Source: Azospirillum canadense (GTDB lineage: Bacteria; Pseudomonadota; Alphaproteobacteria; Azospirillales; Azospirillaceae). Taken from it: 64,000 nt of DNA. Position 1 is the first letter of the stretch, and each line of letters begins with the position of its first letter. The notes under the pieces were generated by a model. That model saw only the letters and a program-made list of their open reading frames with translations, had not been told where the DNA came from and made no database searches. Below are positions 34,421-43,791 of the stretch, piece by piece. A program made the translations under genes and the position numbers. The stretch is taken from NCBI RefSeq assembly GCF_025961225.1, contig NZ_JAOQNG010000010.1, forward strand, positions 610,501-674,500, read 5' to 3'.

Positions 34421-35244
34421 CCCCCGTGTCCGGCGAGACGCAGATGACCGGCGAGACCGAAGACGAGCTTGAAGACAGCAAGATGCCGCTGATCGACCAT
34501 CTGGTCGAACTGCGCAACCGGCTGATGTATTCGATGATCGCCATCGTGGTGGCGTTCTTCCTCTGCTATGCCTTCTCCGACCGGATCTACAATTTCCTGG
34601 TCCAGCCGCTCGCCGACATTCTGGCGGGGCAGGGGCGCCGGATGATCTACACCGGCCTGACCGAGGCGTTCTTCACCTATGTGAAGGTCGCCTTCTGGGC
34701 CGGCTGCTTCCTGTCCTTCCCCATCGTCGCCAGCCAGATCTGGATGTTCGTGGCGCCTGGGCTGTACAAGCACGAGCGCAAGGCCTTCTTGCCCTTCCTG
34801 TTCGCCACGCCGGTGCTGTTCTTCATGGGCGGGGCGATGGTCTACTACTTCATCTTCCCGCTCGCTTGGCGCTTCTTCCTGGGGTTCGAGTTCCACCCCG
34901 GCGGTGACACGACGGCCCTGCCGATCGAGTTCGAAGCCCGCGTCGGCGAGTATCTCGGGCTCGTGATGCACCTGATCTTCGCGTTCGGGCTCGCCTTCCA
35001 GCTTCCGGTGCTGCTGACGCTGCTGGTGCGGGCCGGTCTGCTGACGACGGAGACGCTGGCCGCCAAGCGGCGCTACGCCATCGTTTTCGTGTTCATCGCC
35101 GCCGCGGTGCTGACCCCGCCGGATGTGATCAGCCAGTGCGGCCTCGCCATCCCGTTGCTGGCGCTGTACGAGATCTCGATCTGGATCGGCCGCAGCATCG
35201 AGAAGAAGCGCGACGCGGACGAACGCGCCCAAGAGCAAGCCTGA
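34417..35244 (+). CDS. tatC: Sec-independent translocase subunit TatC
   Basis: 275 residues from GTG 34417 (ATG 34444 is an alternative). Six membrane helices; the cytoplasmic MPLIDHLVELRNRL signal-binding motif, the KAFFTYV-type loop (TEAFFTYVKVAFWAG) and LPVLLTLLVRAGL are typical. Recognises twin-arginine signal peptides. Last gene of tatABC; a convergent terminator follows. Confidence 0.96.
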   Translation: MTPVSGETQMTGETEDELEDSKMPLIDHLVELRNRLMYSMIAIVVAFFLCYAFSDRIYNFLVQPLADILAGQGRRMIYTGLTEAFFTYVKVAFWAGCFLSFPIVASQIWMFVAPGLYKHERKAFLPFLFATPVLFFMGGAMVYYFIFPLAWRFFLGFEFHPGGDTTALPIEFEARVGEYLGLVMHLIFAFGLAFQLPVLLTLLVRAGLLTTETLAAKRRYAIVFVFIAAAVLTPPDVISQCGLAIPLLALYEISIWIGRSIEKKRDADERAQEQA

Positions 35245-35257
35245 AAGCGGTGAGACG

Positions 35258-35279
35258 GGCGGGCTGTGATCAGCCCGCC
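35258..35279. terminator. Convergent terminator hairpin between tatC and the diguanylate cyclase gene
   Basis: Perfect 9-bp stem GGCGGGCTG (35258-35266) / CAGCCCGCC (35271-35279) with loop TGAT. The cyclase stop codon is inside the hairpin. No clear T-run on either side, so efficiency is uncertain. Confidence 0.5.
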
Positions 35280-36430
35280 TGCGCCGCGACGGCCACTTGG
35301 TTCCGACCGTTCCGCTTTGCCTGATAGAGCGCCGTGTCCGCGTCGGCGAGCGCGGTGTCCAGGTCGGCGCCGTCGCATTCCGCGACGCCGATGCTGACGC
35401 TGGCGATGATGCGGTGGCCATCGAACTCCACCGCCCGCCGGGCGAAATCGACCCGCAGCCCTTCCGCCAATGTCCTGGCGCCGGTCCGGTCGGTGTCGGG
35501 CAGCAGCAGGCAGAACTCCTCCCCGCCATAGCGGCCGAACAGGTCGGACTTGCGCAGCCGCGCCGTGACGGTGTCGGCGAAGGCCCGCAGAAGCTCGTCG
35601 CCGGCCTGATGGCCGAAACGGTCGTTGATCCGCTTGAACCGGTCGAGGTCGAGCAGCAGGAGCGCGAGCGGCTCGCCGGTCCGCCGCGCCCGCGCGATCT
35701 CGCGCTCCGCATGGCGGAAGAAGGCGCGGCGGTTGAAGGCGCCGGTCAACGGGTCGACGGTGGCCAACTGGTCCAGCTCGGCCTGCAGCCGCTCGCTGGT
35801 CATGGCGAGGAAGCCGATGCTCCAGGCGGTGACGGCCAGGATCGCCTCCAGGAAGGCGATGCTGTTCAGCAGGTTTGGCGCCAGCAGGTGGTCCAGCGGC
35901 CCGGCGCCGGGCATCATCGCCGCGCGGACGGTCACGAAGGCGGCGTGCAGCGCGAAGAGCAACGCCGTCGTGCGCTTGGCCCGCCGGGGCGCACCAAGCG
36001 GCCCCATGCGCCACAGGTCCAGCGCGGCCACCAGCGACAGCGCGGCGATGCCGGCCGACCCGATCAGGATGCGCGCGATGATGTCGTCGTCCACCACCAC
36101 GAAATACGCGTTGCCGGCGGTCAGCAGGGTGAAGGCCGCGAACCCGGTCCGCCAGGGAATCGGCCGACCGCCGAAGCTGCGCACGCCGAACCAGTTCAGG
36201 ACGTAGGTCGCCGCCACCATGCCGTTGCTGAGCGGAATGACGAAGCCGGCCGGCAGGACGCCGTAGAACATGACCAGCGACATGCCGACCACACCGATCA
36301 GCGCCCCGGCCGCCCAATAGCCCAGCGCGACAATGTGGCGGTGGGCGCGCCACGTCAGCACGGCGGCCGTGGTGAGCAGAACGCCGAGTCCGATCAGGAC
36401 GACGACGAGGGTGCGGGTGTCGAGAGGCAT
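35270..36430 (-). CDS. Membrane-bound GGDEF diguanylate cyclase
   Basis: 386 residues. Six to seven membrane helices fill about residues 1-215; the C-terminal GGDEF domain starts at DPLTGAFNRRAFF. The active-site motif is GGEEF with the product-inhibition I-site RKSD five residues before it, so it should make c-di-GMP and be feedback-inhibited. No known sensory membrane domain name can be given with confidence. It is a lone gene facing tatC and sits in an otherwise conserved housekeeping block. Confidence 0.93.
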   Translation of the reverse strand: MPLDTRTLVVVLIGLGVLLTTAAVLTWRAHRHIVALGYWAAGALIGVVGMSLVMFYGVLPAGFVIPLSNGMVAATYVLNWFGVRSFGGRPIPWRTGFAAFTLLTAGNAYFVVVDDDIIARILIGSAGIAALSLVAALDLWRMGPLGAPRRAKRTTALLFALHAAFVTVRAAMMPGAGPLDHLLAPNLLNSIAFLEAILAVTAWSIGFLAMTSERLQAELDQLATVDPLTGAFNRRAFFRHAEREIARARRTGEPLALLLLDLDRFKRINDRFGHQAGDELLRAFADTVTARLRKSDLFGRYGGEEFCLLLPDTDRTGARTLAEGLRVDFARRAVEFDGHRIIASVSIGVAECDGADLDTALADADTALYQAKRNGRNQVAVAAQAG

Positions 36431-36620
36431 GTCCGGAATGGTGTGACGAAATGGAATTGCGCTGTATGTGCAACGGCGGGGTGCCCCGCGGCTACCGATA
36501 ATTGGTGGATGCAGGGTGGTGCCGGCCGCGCCTGAGGCCCTCCGCGCGGTTGCGCCACTGGACCTTCCACCGGCGGCACACTATAACCAGCCTCCCACCC
36601 ATTCCGTTTTGCCGTGAGCC

Positions 36621-37892
36621 ATGCACGACCTTCGCGCCATTCGTGAGAACCCCGACGCTTTCGACCGCGGCCTTGCCCGCCGGGGCCTGGAACCGATGTC
36701 GCCCAAGGTGCTGGACCTCGACTCCCGCCGCCGTGCGGCGCAGACGCAGCTCCAGGAGATGCAGGCCCGCCGCAACGAGGCGGCCAAGGAGATCGGTCTC
36801 GCCAAGCGCGAGGGCCGCGACGCCCAGCCGCTGATGGACGAGATGGCGCAGCTGAAGGAGCAGCTGCCCCAAGTCGAGGAGGAGGAGAAGGCGCTCGGCG
36901 CCGAGCTGGACGGCCTGCTCGCCACCATCCCGAATCTGCCGGCCGACGACGTGCCGGAGGGGCCGGACGAGACGGCCAACGTCGAGATCCGCCGCTGGGG
37001 CGAGCCCAAAGACATCGCAGGCGCCAAGCAGCATTTCGAGTTGGGCGAGGCGCTGGGCCTGATGGACTTCGAAGCCGCGGCCCGCATGTCCGGCGCCCGC
37101 TTCACCGTGCTGAAGGGCCCGCTGGCGCGGCTGGAGCGCGCGCTCGCCGACTTCATGCTGGACATCCACACGGGCGAGAACGGCTACACGGAAATCGCCC
37201 CGCCGCTGATGGTGCGCGACAATGCCCTGTTCGGCACCGGCCAGCTGCCGAAGTTCGAGGAGGACCTGTTCCGCACCGTCGGCAGCGATCATTACCTGAT
37301 CCCGACCTCGGAAGTGCCGCTGACCAACCTCGTCAACGACCAGATCGTGGCGACGGAGGAACTTCCCTACCGCTACACCGCGCTGACCCCGTGCTTCCGC
37401 GCGGAGGCCGGTTCGGCCGGGCGCGACACGCGCGGCATGATCCGCCAGCACCAGTTCTGGAAGGTGGAGATGGTCAGCGTCACCGCCCCCGACCAGTCGG
37501 AGGCGGAGCATGAGCGCATGACCCAGTGCGCGGAGACGATTCTGCAGCGGCTGGGGTTGCCTTACCGCGTGGTGACGCTGTGCACCGGCGACATGGGCTT
37601 CTCGGCCCGCAAGACCTACGACATCGAGGTCTGGCTGCCGGGGCAGAACATGTACCGCGAGATCTCCAGCTGCTCGAACTGCGGCGACTTCCAGGCCCGG
37701 CGCATGAAGGCGCGCTGCCGGCCCAAAGGCGAAAAGCAGACGCAGTTCGTGCACACCCTCAACGGATCGGGCGTCGCGGTCGGGCGCTGCCTGATCGCGG
37801 TGCTGGAGAACTACCAGCAGCCCGACGGCTCGATCCTCGTCCCCGAAGCGCTCCGGCCCTACATGCGCGGGCTGGAGAGGATTTCCCTCTGA
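36621..37892 (+). CDS. serS: Seryl-tRNA synthetase
   Basis: 423 residues, class II synthetase. N-terminal coiled-coil tRNA-binding arm (about 25-105), then motif 2 around FRAEAGSAGRDTRGMIRQHQF and motif 3 near GSGVAVGRCLIAVLENYQ. Charges tRNA-Ser and tRNA-Sec. A TATAAC box at 36582-36587 lies shortly upstream. The stop overlaps the surE start (TGATG). Confidence 0.97.
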   Translation: MHDLRAIRENPDAFDRGLARRGLEPMSPKVLDLDSRRRAAQTQLQEMQARRNEAAKEIGLAKREGRDAQPLMDEMAQLKEQLPQVEEEEKALGAELDGLLATIPNLPADDVPEGPDETANVEIRRWGEPKDIAGAKQHFELGEALGLMDFEAAARMSGARFTVLKGPLARLERALADFMLDIHTGENGYTEIAPPLMVRDNALFGTGQLPKFEEDLFRTVGSDHYLIPTSEVPLTNLVNDQIVATEELPYRYTALTPCFRAEAGSAGRDTRGMIRQHQFWKVEMVSVTAPDQSEAEHERMTQCAETILQRLGLPYRVVTLCTGDMGFSARKTYDIEVWLPGQNMYREISSCSNCGDFQARRMKARCRPKGEKQTQFVHTLNGSGVAVGRCLIAVLENYQQPDGSILVPEALRPYMRGLERISL

Positions 37893-38674
37893 TGTTCGAA
37901 CTTCCTGTCGACCTGTCGAAAGCCCGCATCCTCGTCACCAACGACGACGGCATCCACGCCCAGGGACTGAAGATCCTGGAGGCGATCGCGCGGTCCCTGA
38001 CCGACGACGTCTGGGTGGTGGCGCCGGAGATGGAGCAGTCCGCCGCCAGCCACTCGCTGACCATCAACCGGCCGCTTCGCCTGCGCAAGCTGGACGAGAA
38101 GCGGTTCACGGTGGACGGCACGCCGACCGACTGCGTGCTTCTGGCCGTCAACCACGTGATGAAGGACGATCGGCCGACGCTGGTCCTTTCCGGCGTCAAC
38201 CAGGGCTCCAACATCGGCGAGGACGTGACCTATTCGGGCACCATCGCCGCGGCCATGGAGGCCACGCTGCTGGGCGTGCCGGCCATCGCGATGAGCCAGC
38301 ATTACGAGAACGGGAGCCCGATCGACTGGTCGGCGGCGGAAGCCTGGGGCGCCGACGTGATCCGCAAGGCGGTCACCGTCGCCTGGCCGAAGAACGTGCT
38401 GCTGAACGTGAACTTCCCGTCCTGCAAGGCGGACAAGGTCAACGGCGTGCAGGTGGTCCGTCACGGCAAGCGCAAGATCGGCGACGAGCTGCTGGAGCGC
38501 GTGGATCCGCGCGGCAAGCCCTATATCTGGATCGGGACCCTGCGTGGCGAGGCCGACGTGGCTCCCGATACGGACATCCATGTGGTATTCTCAGGCGGCA
38601 TCTCGGTGACGCCGGTCTTCCTGGACCTGACGCACACACCGACGCTGCAGACGCTGCGACAGGCATTCGTGTGA
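37892..38674 (+). CDS. surE: 5'/3'-nucleotidase SurE
   Basis: 260 residues. The metal-binding Asp pair is in ILVTNDDGIHAQGL and the family loop in SGVNQGSNIGEDVTYSGT. Dephosphorylates nucleoside monophosphates, linked to stationary-phase survival. The conserved surE-pcm pairing is kept, joined to serS and pcm by start/stop overlaps. Confidence 0.96.
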   Translation: MFELPVDLSKARILVTNDDGIHAQGLKILEAIARSLTDDVWVVAPEMEQSAASHSLTINRPLRLRKLDEKRFTVDGTPTDCVLLAVNHVMKDDRPTLVLSGVNQGSNIGEDVTYSGTIAAAMEATLLGVPAIAMSQHYENGSPIDWSAAEAWGADVIRKAVTVAWPKNVLLNVNFPSCKADKVNGVQVVRHGKRKIGDELLERVDPRGKPYIWIGTLRGEADVAPDTDIHVVFSGGISVTPVFLDLTHTPTLQTLRQAFV

Positions 38675-39372
38675 CGGTTGACGCGCGAAAGATTCGTTTG
38701 CTGATGGCGTTGCGCCGCAACGGCGTGACCGACACCAGGGTTTTGGCCGCCATCGAACGGATCCCGCGCGAGTTGTTCGTCCCCGACGCCTTTCAGGATC
38801 AGGCCTGGGAAGACACCGCCCTGCCCATCGACCTCGGCCAGACGATCAGCCAGCCGCTGATCGTCGCGCTGATGACCCAGGCGCTGGAGGTGAACGACCG
38901 CCAGAAGGTTCTGGAGGTCGGCACCGGCTCCGGCTACCAAGCGGCGATTTTGTCGCGGCTGTGCCGGCGGCTCTACACGATCGAGCGGCTGAAGCCCCTG
39001 CTGGACGAGGCGGAGAAGCGATTCCAGGCGCTCCGCCTGCACAACATCACGACGCAGCACGGCGACGGGACGCGGGGTTGGCCGAGCCAAGCGCCGTTCG
39101 AGCGCATACTGGTCACGGCCGCGGGCGGCCCCGACGCGCCAAAGGACTTGACGGATCAGCTCGCCGTTGGTGGTGTCATGGTCATCCCGCTGGGGGGCGA
39201 CTACCGCGAACAGCGGGTGGTCCGCTACCGGCGGACCGAAACCGGTCTCACTCGGGAGGACTTGTGGCCCGTCCGCTTCGTACCGTTGCTGTCCGACCCG
39301 CCCGCGGAACCGTCCCCGGACTCATCCGGGGATCCGGAGCCCGGGACGGCTCCTCCGGCCCCTTCGGCGTGA
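38671..39372 (+). CDS. pcm: Protein-L-isoaspartate O-methyltransferase
   Basis: 233 residues from GTG 38671, whose GTGA overlaps the surE stop. PCMT motifs: LGQTISQPLIVALMTQ and the SAM-binding VLEVGTGSGYQAAIL. Repairs isoaspartyl damage in aged proteins. A Pro/Ser-rich tail of ~25 residues extends past the usual end. The stop overlaps the next GTG start. Confidence 0.95.
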   Translation: MTVDARKIRLLMALRRNGVTDTRVLAAIERIPRELFVPDAFQDQAWEDTALPIDLGQTISQPLIVALMTQALEVNDRQKVLEVGTGSGYQAAILSRLCRRLYTIERLKPLLDEAEKRFQALRLHNITTQHGDGTRGWPSQAPFERILVTAAGGPDAPKDLTDQLAVGGVMVIPLGGDYREQRVVRYRRTETGLTREDLWPVRFVPLLSDPPAEPSPDSSGDPEPGTAPPAPSA

Positions 39373-40679
39373 ATGGACGTCTGATCGCGGCGGTGCTCGT
39401 CCTGCTGCCGCTCCTGTCCGCCTGCCAGCAGCGCACCGGCGGGCTGGCGCCGGTCACGACGGTGGGCAACTCGCCGGATTCGGCGGGCGGCGCCGTCATC
39501 GTCGGGCGCGGCGACAGCGCCTACATCCTGTCGCGCCGCTACAACGTCCCGCTCCGCGACCTTATTGAGGCCAACCGGCTGTCGCCGCCCTACACGCTGG
39601 AGATCGGGCAACGGCTCGTGCTGCCGACCTCGCGCCAGTACATCGTGCAGAAGGGGGACACGCTCTACGGCATCTCCCGCATGCACAACGTCGATGTCAG
39701 CGAGCTGACGCGCATCAACGGCCTGTCGGCGCCCTACGCCGTGCAGGCCGGCCAGCCGCTGCGGCTTCCCGGCGGCGGCGGTGGCGGTGTGCCGGCGGGC
39801 AACATCGCCGTGGCGGAGGCGCCGGAATACGCCGCCCCGTCATCGTCGGCCGGGGCGCTGGCCGGCCCGGCGATCGGGACGGCGCCGGTGAAGCAGGTGT
39901 CGCGCGGTTCCATCCAGGCTGCGGAACTGCCGCCGCCGGGAAGCTCGTCGGGAGGCCCGGCGCCGACCGTGCCGCCGGCTCCCGCGCCGGCGGGGATCGC
40001 CGCGGCGCCGCTTCCCGGTTCCAAGCCGACCGTCGGCCAGGATCAGGGCGGCGTGAGCTACCAGCCAGGGCAGGCCCCGACCTCCCTGCGCCTGCCCGGC
40101 CAGAAGCCCAGCGTCACCGCGGAGGCGATCCCGGTGCCCGTGCCGGCGCCGGTCGAGCCGCAGCCTGTTCCCCAGGCGGCTCCGCAACCCGCGCCCTCGC
40201 AGGAGGTGGCCGTCGCCCCGCCGCCGAAGGCAGAGCCGGCTCCGCCGAAGTCCTCCGGCCGTTACCTGTGGCCGGTGAAGGGCAAGCTGATCTCGTCCTA
40301 TGGGCCGAAGCCCGACGGGCTGCACAACGACGGGCTGAACATCGCCGCGGCCAAGGGCACGCCGGTCGTCGCGGCCGACAACGGAGTGGTCGCCTATGCC
40401 GGCAACGAGTTGCGCGGCTTCGGCAACCTGCTGCTGGTCAAGCACGCGGACGGCTTCATCACCGCCTACGCCCACCTCGACCGCATCGATGTGGAGCGCG
40501 GGGCGACGGTCAAGCGCGGGCAGGCCATCGGGACGGTCGGCCAGACCGGGTCCGTCACCAGCCCGCAGCTTCACTTCGAGCTGCGCAAGGGCAGCCAGGC
40601 GGTCGATCCGCGCGACCGCCTGGACGGTGCCCGTGTCAGCGAAGGGGCTTCTCGAGACGGCCAGCCAGGTCCTGGATAA
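39369..40679 (+). CDS. nlpD: NlpD-like lipoprotein with LysM and LytM (M23) domains
   Basis: 436 residues from GTG 39369. Lipoprotein signal with lipobox LLSAC (Cys near 19), two LysM modules (GDSAYILSRRYNVPLRDLI and GDTLYGISRMHNVDVSEL) that bind peptidoglycan, a ~200-residue Pro/Ala linker, and a C-terminal LytM domain. The zinc site is degenerate: HNDGLNIAA has Asn where active enzymes have Asp, while AYAHLD and LHFEL remain. This fits an amidase activator at the septum, not a hydrolase. Last of the serS-surE-pcm chain; its 3' end overlaps the convergent ATPase gene by 44 bases. Confidence 0.92.
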   Translation: MNGRLIAAVLVLLPLLSACQQRTGGLAPVTTVGNSPDSAGGAVIVGRGDSAYILSRRYNVPLRDLIEANRLSPPYTLEIGQRLVLPTSRQYIVQKGDTLYGISRMHNVDVSELTRINGLSAPYAVQAGQPLRLPGGGGGGVPAGNIAVAEAPEYAAPSSSAGALAGPAIGTAPVKQVSRGSIQAAELPPPGSSSGGPAPTVPPAPAPAGIAAAPLPGSKPTVGQDQGGVSYQPGQAPTSLRLPGQKPSVTAEAIPVPVPAPVEPQPVPQAAPQPAPSQEVAVAPPPKAEPAPPKSSGRYLWPVKGKLISSYGPKPDGLHNDGLNIAAAKGTPVVAADNGVVAYAGNELRGFGNLLLVKHADGFITAYAHLDRIDVERGATVKRGQAIGTVGQTGSVTSPQLHFELRKGSQAVDPRDRLDGARVSEGASRDGQPGPG

Positions 40680-41508
40680 ACTGCCAGGCAACGCGGCCGG
40701 AGCGGCTGCCGCGCGTCATCGACCATTCCACCGCCTCGGCGTGCAGCTGTTCGACCGGCACGTCGAGGCCGAAGCGCTTGGCGTAGCCCTCGATCATCGC
40801 GAAGTAGGTCGGCTGGTCGCAGTTGTGGAAGCCCAGCCACAGGCCGAAGCGGTCGGACAGCGAGACCTTTTCCTCCACCGCCTCGGCCGGGTTGATGGCG
40901 GTTGAGCGTTCGTTCTCGATCATGTCGCGCGGCATCAGGTGGCGCCGGTTGGACGTGGCGTAGAAGACCACATTCTCCGGCCGCCCCTCGATTCCGCCCT
41001 CCAGCACGGCCTTCAGCGACTTGTAGTGCGCGTCGTCATGGTCGAAGGACAGGTCGTCGCAGAACAGGATGAAGCGGCGCGGCTCGTCCTTCAGGCGGGT
41101 CAGCAGGCGGGGCAGGGTGGGGATGTCCTCGCGGTGGATTTCCACCAGTGCGATGGTGCCGGGGTGCTGCTCCGCCACGGCGGCGTGCACCGACTTCACC
41201 AGCGAGCTTTTGCCCATGCCGCGGGAGCCCCAAAGCAGCGCGTTGTTGGCCGGCAGGCCGGCGGCGAAGCGTTGCGTGTTGTCCAGCAGGATGTCGCGCT
41301 GGCGCTCCACGCCCTGGAGAAGGGCGATCTCGACCCGGTTCACGGCGGGCACCGGCTCCAGCCGGTCGGGATCGGCGTGCCAGACGAAGGCGTCGGCGGC
41401 GGCGAGGTCGAGCCGGCCCGCTGGCGGCGGGGCTAGGCGCTCCAGCGCCTCGGCGATGCGGGAGAGCAGCGGCAGCAGTTGGGAATCGATGGTCATGGGT
41501 TCCGGCAT
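40636..41508 (-). CDS. DUF815-family AAA ATPase
   Basis: About 290 residues. AAA+ features: Walker A GSRGMGKSSLV, Walker B FILFCDDLSF, and sensor region VVFYATSNRRHLMPRDM; the family's C-terminal WSMTRGSRSGRVAWQFIQDL is present. Cellular role is poorly known. Start is uncertain among ATGs at 41538, 41514, 41508 and 41496; 41508 has a weak AGAAG site. Its 3' end overlaps nlpD on the opposite strand. Confidence 0.88.
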   Translation of the reverse strand: MPEPMTIDSQLLPLLSRIAEALERLAPPPAGRLDLAAADAFVWHADPDRLEPVPAVNRVEIALLQGVERQRDILLDNTQRFAAGLPANNALLWGSRGMGKSSLVKSVHAAVAEQHPGTIALVEIHREDIPTLPRLLTRLKDEPRRFILFCDDLSFDHDDAHYKSLKAVLEGGIEGRPENVVFYATSNRRHLMPRDMIENERSTAINPAEAVEEKVSLSDRFGLWLGFHNCDQPTYFAMIEGYAKRFGLDVPVEQLHAEAVEWSMTRGSRSGRVAWQFIQDLAGRLEKPLR

Positions 41509-41633
41509 TATCATCTTCTGCTGAGCGCAGATTTTCATGGAAACCGGCCGTGCGCACGGCCATTTTTTCGTCGCAAGCGCACGGTATCACACGGGTGGCC
41601 CGGTACAAGGCGTCGCCCTTTTTCCGTATCCCG

Positions 41634-41661
41634 TTGCATCGCGGGCGCGGCCCGTTATAGT
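41634..41661 (+). promoter_or_regulatory. Predicted sigma70-type promoter of yajC-secDF
   Basis: TTGCAT (41634-41639), 16 bases, TATAGT (41656-41661), about 58 bases before the yajC start. The AT-rich -10 stands out locally. Confidence 0.4.
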
Positions 41662-41718
41662 CGCGGCGTCCTGGCCCATTTGGGTAGGGTGCCGGGACCA
41701 ACCACAAGGAGCCTCCTG

Positions 41719-42138
41719 ATGTTCGTTTCGACGGCCTATGCACAGACCGCCGCGCCCGCCGCCGGTGGGGCCGACATGATCGTGCAGTTCCTGCCGCTGA
41801 TTCTGATCTTCGTCGTCTTCTACTTCCTGCTGATCCGTCCGCAGCAGAAGAAGATGAAGGATCACAAGGGCATGCTGGAGGCGATCCGCCGCGGCGACCG
41901 CGTGGTGACCGGCGGCGGCATCATCGGAACCGTGACCAAGGTCGGCCCGGAAGACGAGCTGCAGGTCGAGATCGCCGAGAACGTGCGCGTGCGCGTCGTC
42001 CGCTCGACCGTGAACCTCGTGCTCGCCAAGACCGAACCGGCCGGCAAGGGCGGCACGGGCGGCACTCCGGCCGCGACCCCGGCGACGACCGCCGAGGGCG
42101 AGAAGGCCGGCGAGGCCAAGGTTGCGGGCCGCAAGTAA
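41719..42138 (+). CDS. yajC: Preprotein translocase subunit YajC
   Basis: 139 residues: one membrane helix (about 19-41, VQFLPLILIFVVFYFLLIRPQQKK) followed by the conserved RRGDRVVTGGGIIGTV soluble domain and an Ala/Thr-rich tail. Associates with SecDF in protein export. AAGGAG precedes ATG 41719. First gene of yajC-secD-secF. Confidence 0.95.
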   Translation: MFVSTAYAQTAAPAAGGADMIVQFLPLILIFVVFYFLLIRPQQKKMKDHKGMLEAIRRGDRVVTGGGIIGTVTKVGPEDELQVEIAENVRVRVVRSTVNLVLAKTEPAGKGGTGGTPAATPATTAEGEKAGEAKVAGRK

Positions 42139-42174
42139 GGCGGCCCTTCGGTAGCGAACGGGACTGGTTGACGT

Positions 42175-43773
42175 ATGCTGTATTTTCCGCGCTGGAAGAC
42201 GTACCTGATCATCGCTGTCTGCGTGCTCGGGACCATACTCTCGCTGCCGAATTTCCTCAGCCGCGAGACGCTCGCCGCGCTGCCGGGCTGGTACGCGGGC
42301 ACCCGCGTCAACCTCGGCCTCGACCTGCGCGGCGGCTCGCACCTGCTGCTCGAGGTCGACATGAACGCGGTCATCCATGACCGCGTCGAGGGGCTGGTGG
42401 ATTCGGCGCGGACGCAGCTGCGCACCGCGAACATCGGCTACACGGCGATCAATGCGGGCGACCGCGGCATCACCGTGCAGCTGCGCGACCCGGCCCAGGC
42501 CGACGACGCCGTGAAGGCGCTGCGCCCGCTGTCCAACAATATCGGCGGCGGCGCGCTCGGCGGTGGGCAGCCGGACCTGGACATCAGGACCAACGGCGGC
42601 ACGATCACCGCGGGCCTCAGCGAGGTCGCGCTGCGCGACCGCGCGACCCAGGCGATCGAGCAGTCGATCGAGATCGTGCGCCGCCGAATCGACGAGACCG
42701 GCGTGAACGAGCCGATCATCGCGCGCCAGGGCAACGACCGCATCCTGGTCCAGCTGCCCGGCGTGGAGGACCCCGACCGCATCAAGCGGCTGCTGGGCAC
42801 CACAGCGAAGATGACCTTCCGCCTGGTCGACATGAACGCCGACCCGACGACCGGCCGCGCCCCTCCTGGCTCCGAGGTGCTGCCCTCCACCGAGGGCGGG
42901 CGCAACCAGCCCTCCTATGTGGTGCGCAAGAAGGTCGAGGTCGACGGCGCCAACCTGAAGAACGCCACCGCGGGCACCAACCCGCAAACCGGCGAGTGGG
43001 TCGTCAATTTCGAGTTCGACAACGTCGGCGCGCGCCGCTTCGCCGACGTGACGCGGGCCAACGTCGGCCGGCCCTTCGCCATCGTTCTGGACAACAAGGT
43101 GATCAGTGCGCCCGTCATCCGCGAGCCGATCACCGGCGGCCGTGGCCAGATCAGCGGCAGCTTCACCGCCGCGGGCGCCAATGACTTGGCCGTCCTGCTG
43201 CGCGCCGGCGCCCTTCCGGCCCCGCTGAAGGTGATCGAGGAGCGCACGGTCGGCCCCGACCTTGGCGCCGATTCGATCCGCGCCGGCCTGATGGCCGTCT
43301 CCGTCGGCTTCGTGCTGGTCTGCGCCTACATGCTGGCCGCCTACGGCCTGTTCGGCGCCTTCGCCTGCTTCGCGCTGCTGATCAACATCGTGCTGACGCT
43401 GGCCGCGCTGTCCATGCTGCACGCGACGCTGACGCTGCCGGGCATCGCCGGCATCCTGCTGTCGCTGGGCTTGTCGGTCGATGCCAACATCCTGATCAAC
43501 GAGCGCATCCGCGAGGAGACGAAGAAGGGCCGCGGCGTGTTCGGCGCGATGGAGGCCGGCTTCAGCCGTGCCTATTCGACCATCGTCGACTCGAACCTGA
43601 CGACGGTCATCAAGATGGCGTTGTTGTTTGTCTTCGGCACCGGCGCCATCAAGGGGTTCGCCGTCACCATCACCTTCGGCATCCTCATCTCGATGTTCAC
43701 GGCGACCGTGCTCGTGCGCCTCATGATGGTCAGCTGGCTGCGCCAGTCGCGGCCGGCCGCCCTCCCGGTCTGA
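42175..43773 (+). CDS. secD: Protein translocase subunit SecD
   Basis: 532 residues. RND-type protein with one N-terminal helix, a large periplasmic P1 domain beginning at LGLDLRGGSHLLLEVD, and five C-terminal helices including the proton-path motif LGLSVDANILINERIREE. Uses the proton gradient to complete secretion through SecYEG. secF follows after 18 bases. Confidence 0.97.
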   Translation: MLYFPRWKTYLIIAVCVLGTILSLPNFLSRETLAALPGWYAGTRVNLGLDLRGGSHLLLEVDMNAVIHDRVEGLVDSARTQLRTANIGYTAINAGDRGITVQLRDPAQADDAVKALRPLSNNIGGGALGGGQPDLDIRTNGGTITAGLSEVALRDRATQAIEQSIEIVRRRIDETGVNEPIIARQGNDRILVQLPGVEDPDRIKRLLGTTAKMTFRLVDMNADPTTGRAPPGSEVLPSTEGGRNQPSYVVRKKVEVDGANLKNATAGTNPQTGEWVVNFEFDNVGARRFADVTRANVGRPFAIVLDNKVISAPVIREPITGGRGQISGSFTAAGANDLAVLLRAGALPAPLKVIEERTVGPDLGADSIRAGLMAVSVGFVLVCAYMLAAYGLFGAFACFALLINIVLTLAALSMLHATLTLPGIAGILLSLGLSVDANILINERIREETKKGRGVFGAMEAGFSRAYSTIVDSNLTTVIKMALLFVFGTGAIKGFAVTITFGILISMFTATVLVRLMMVSWLRQSRPAALPV

Positions 43774-43791
43774 GTCTGAAAGGTTTTTCCC

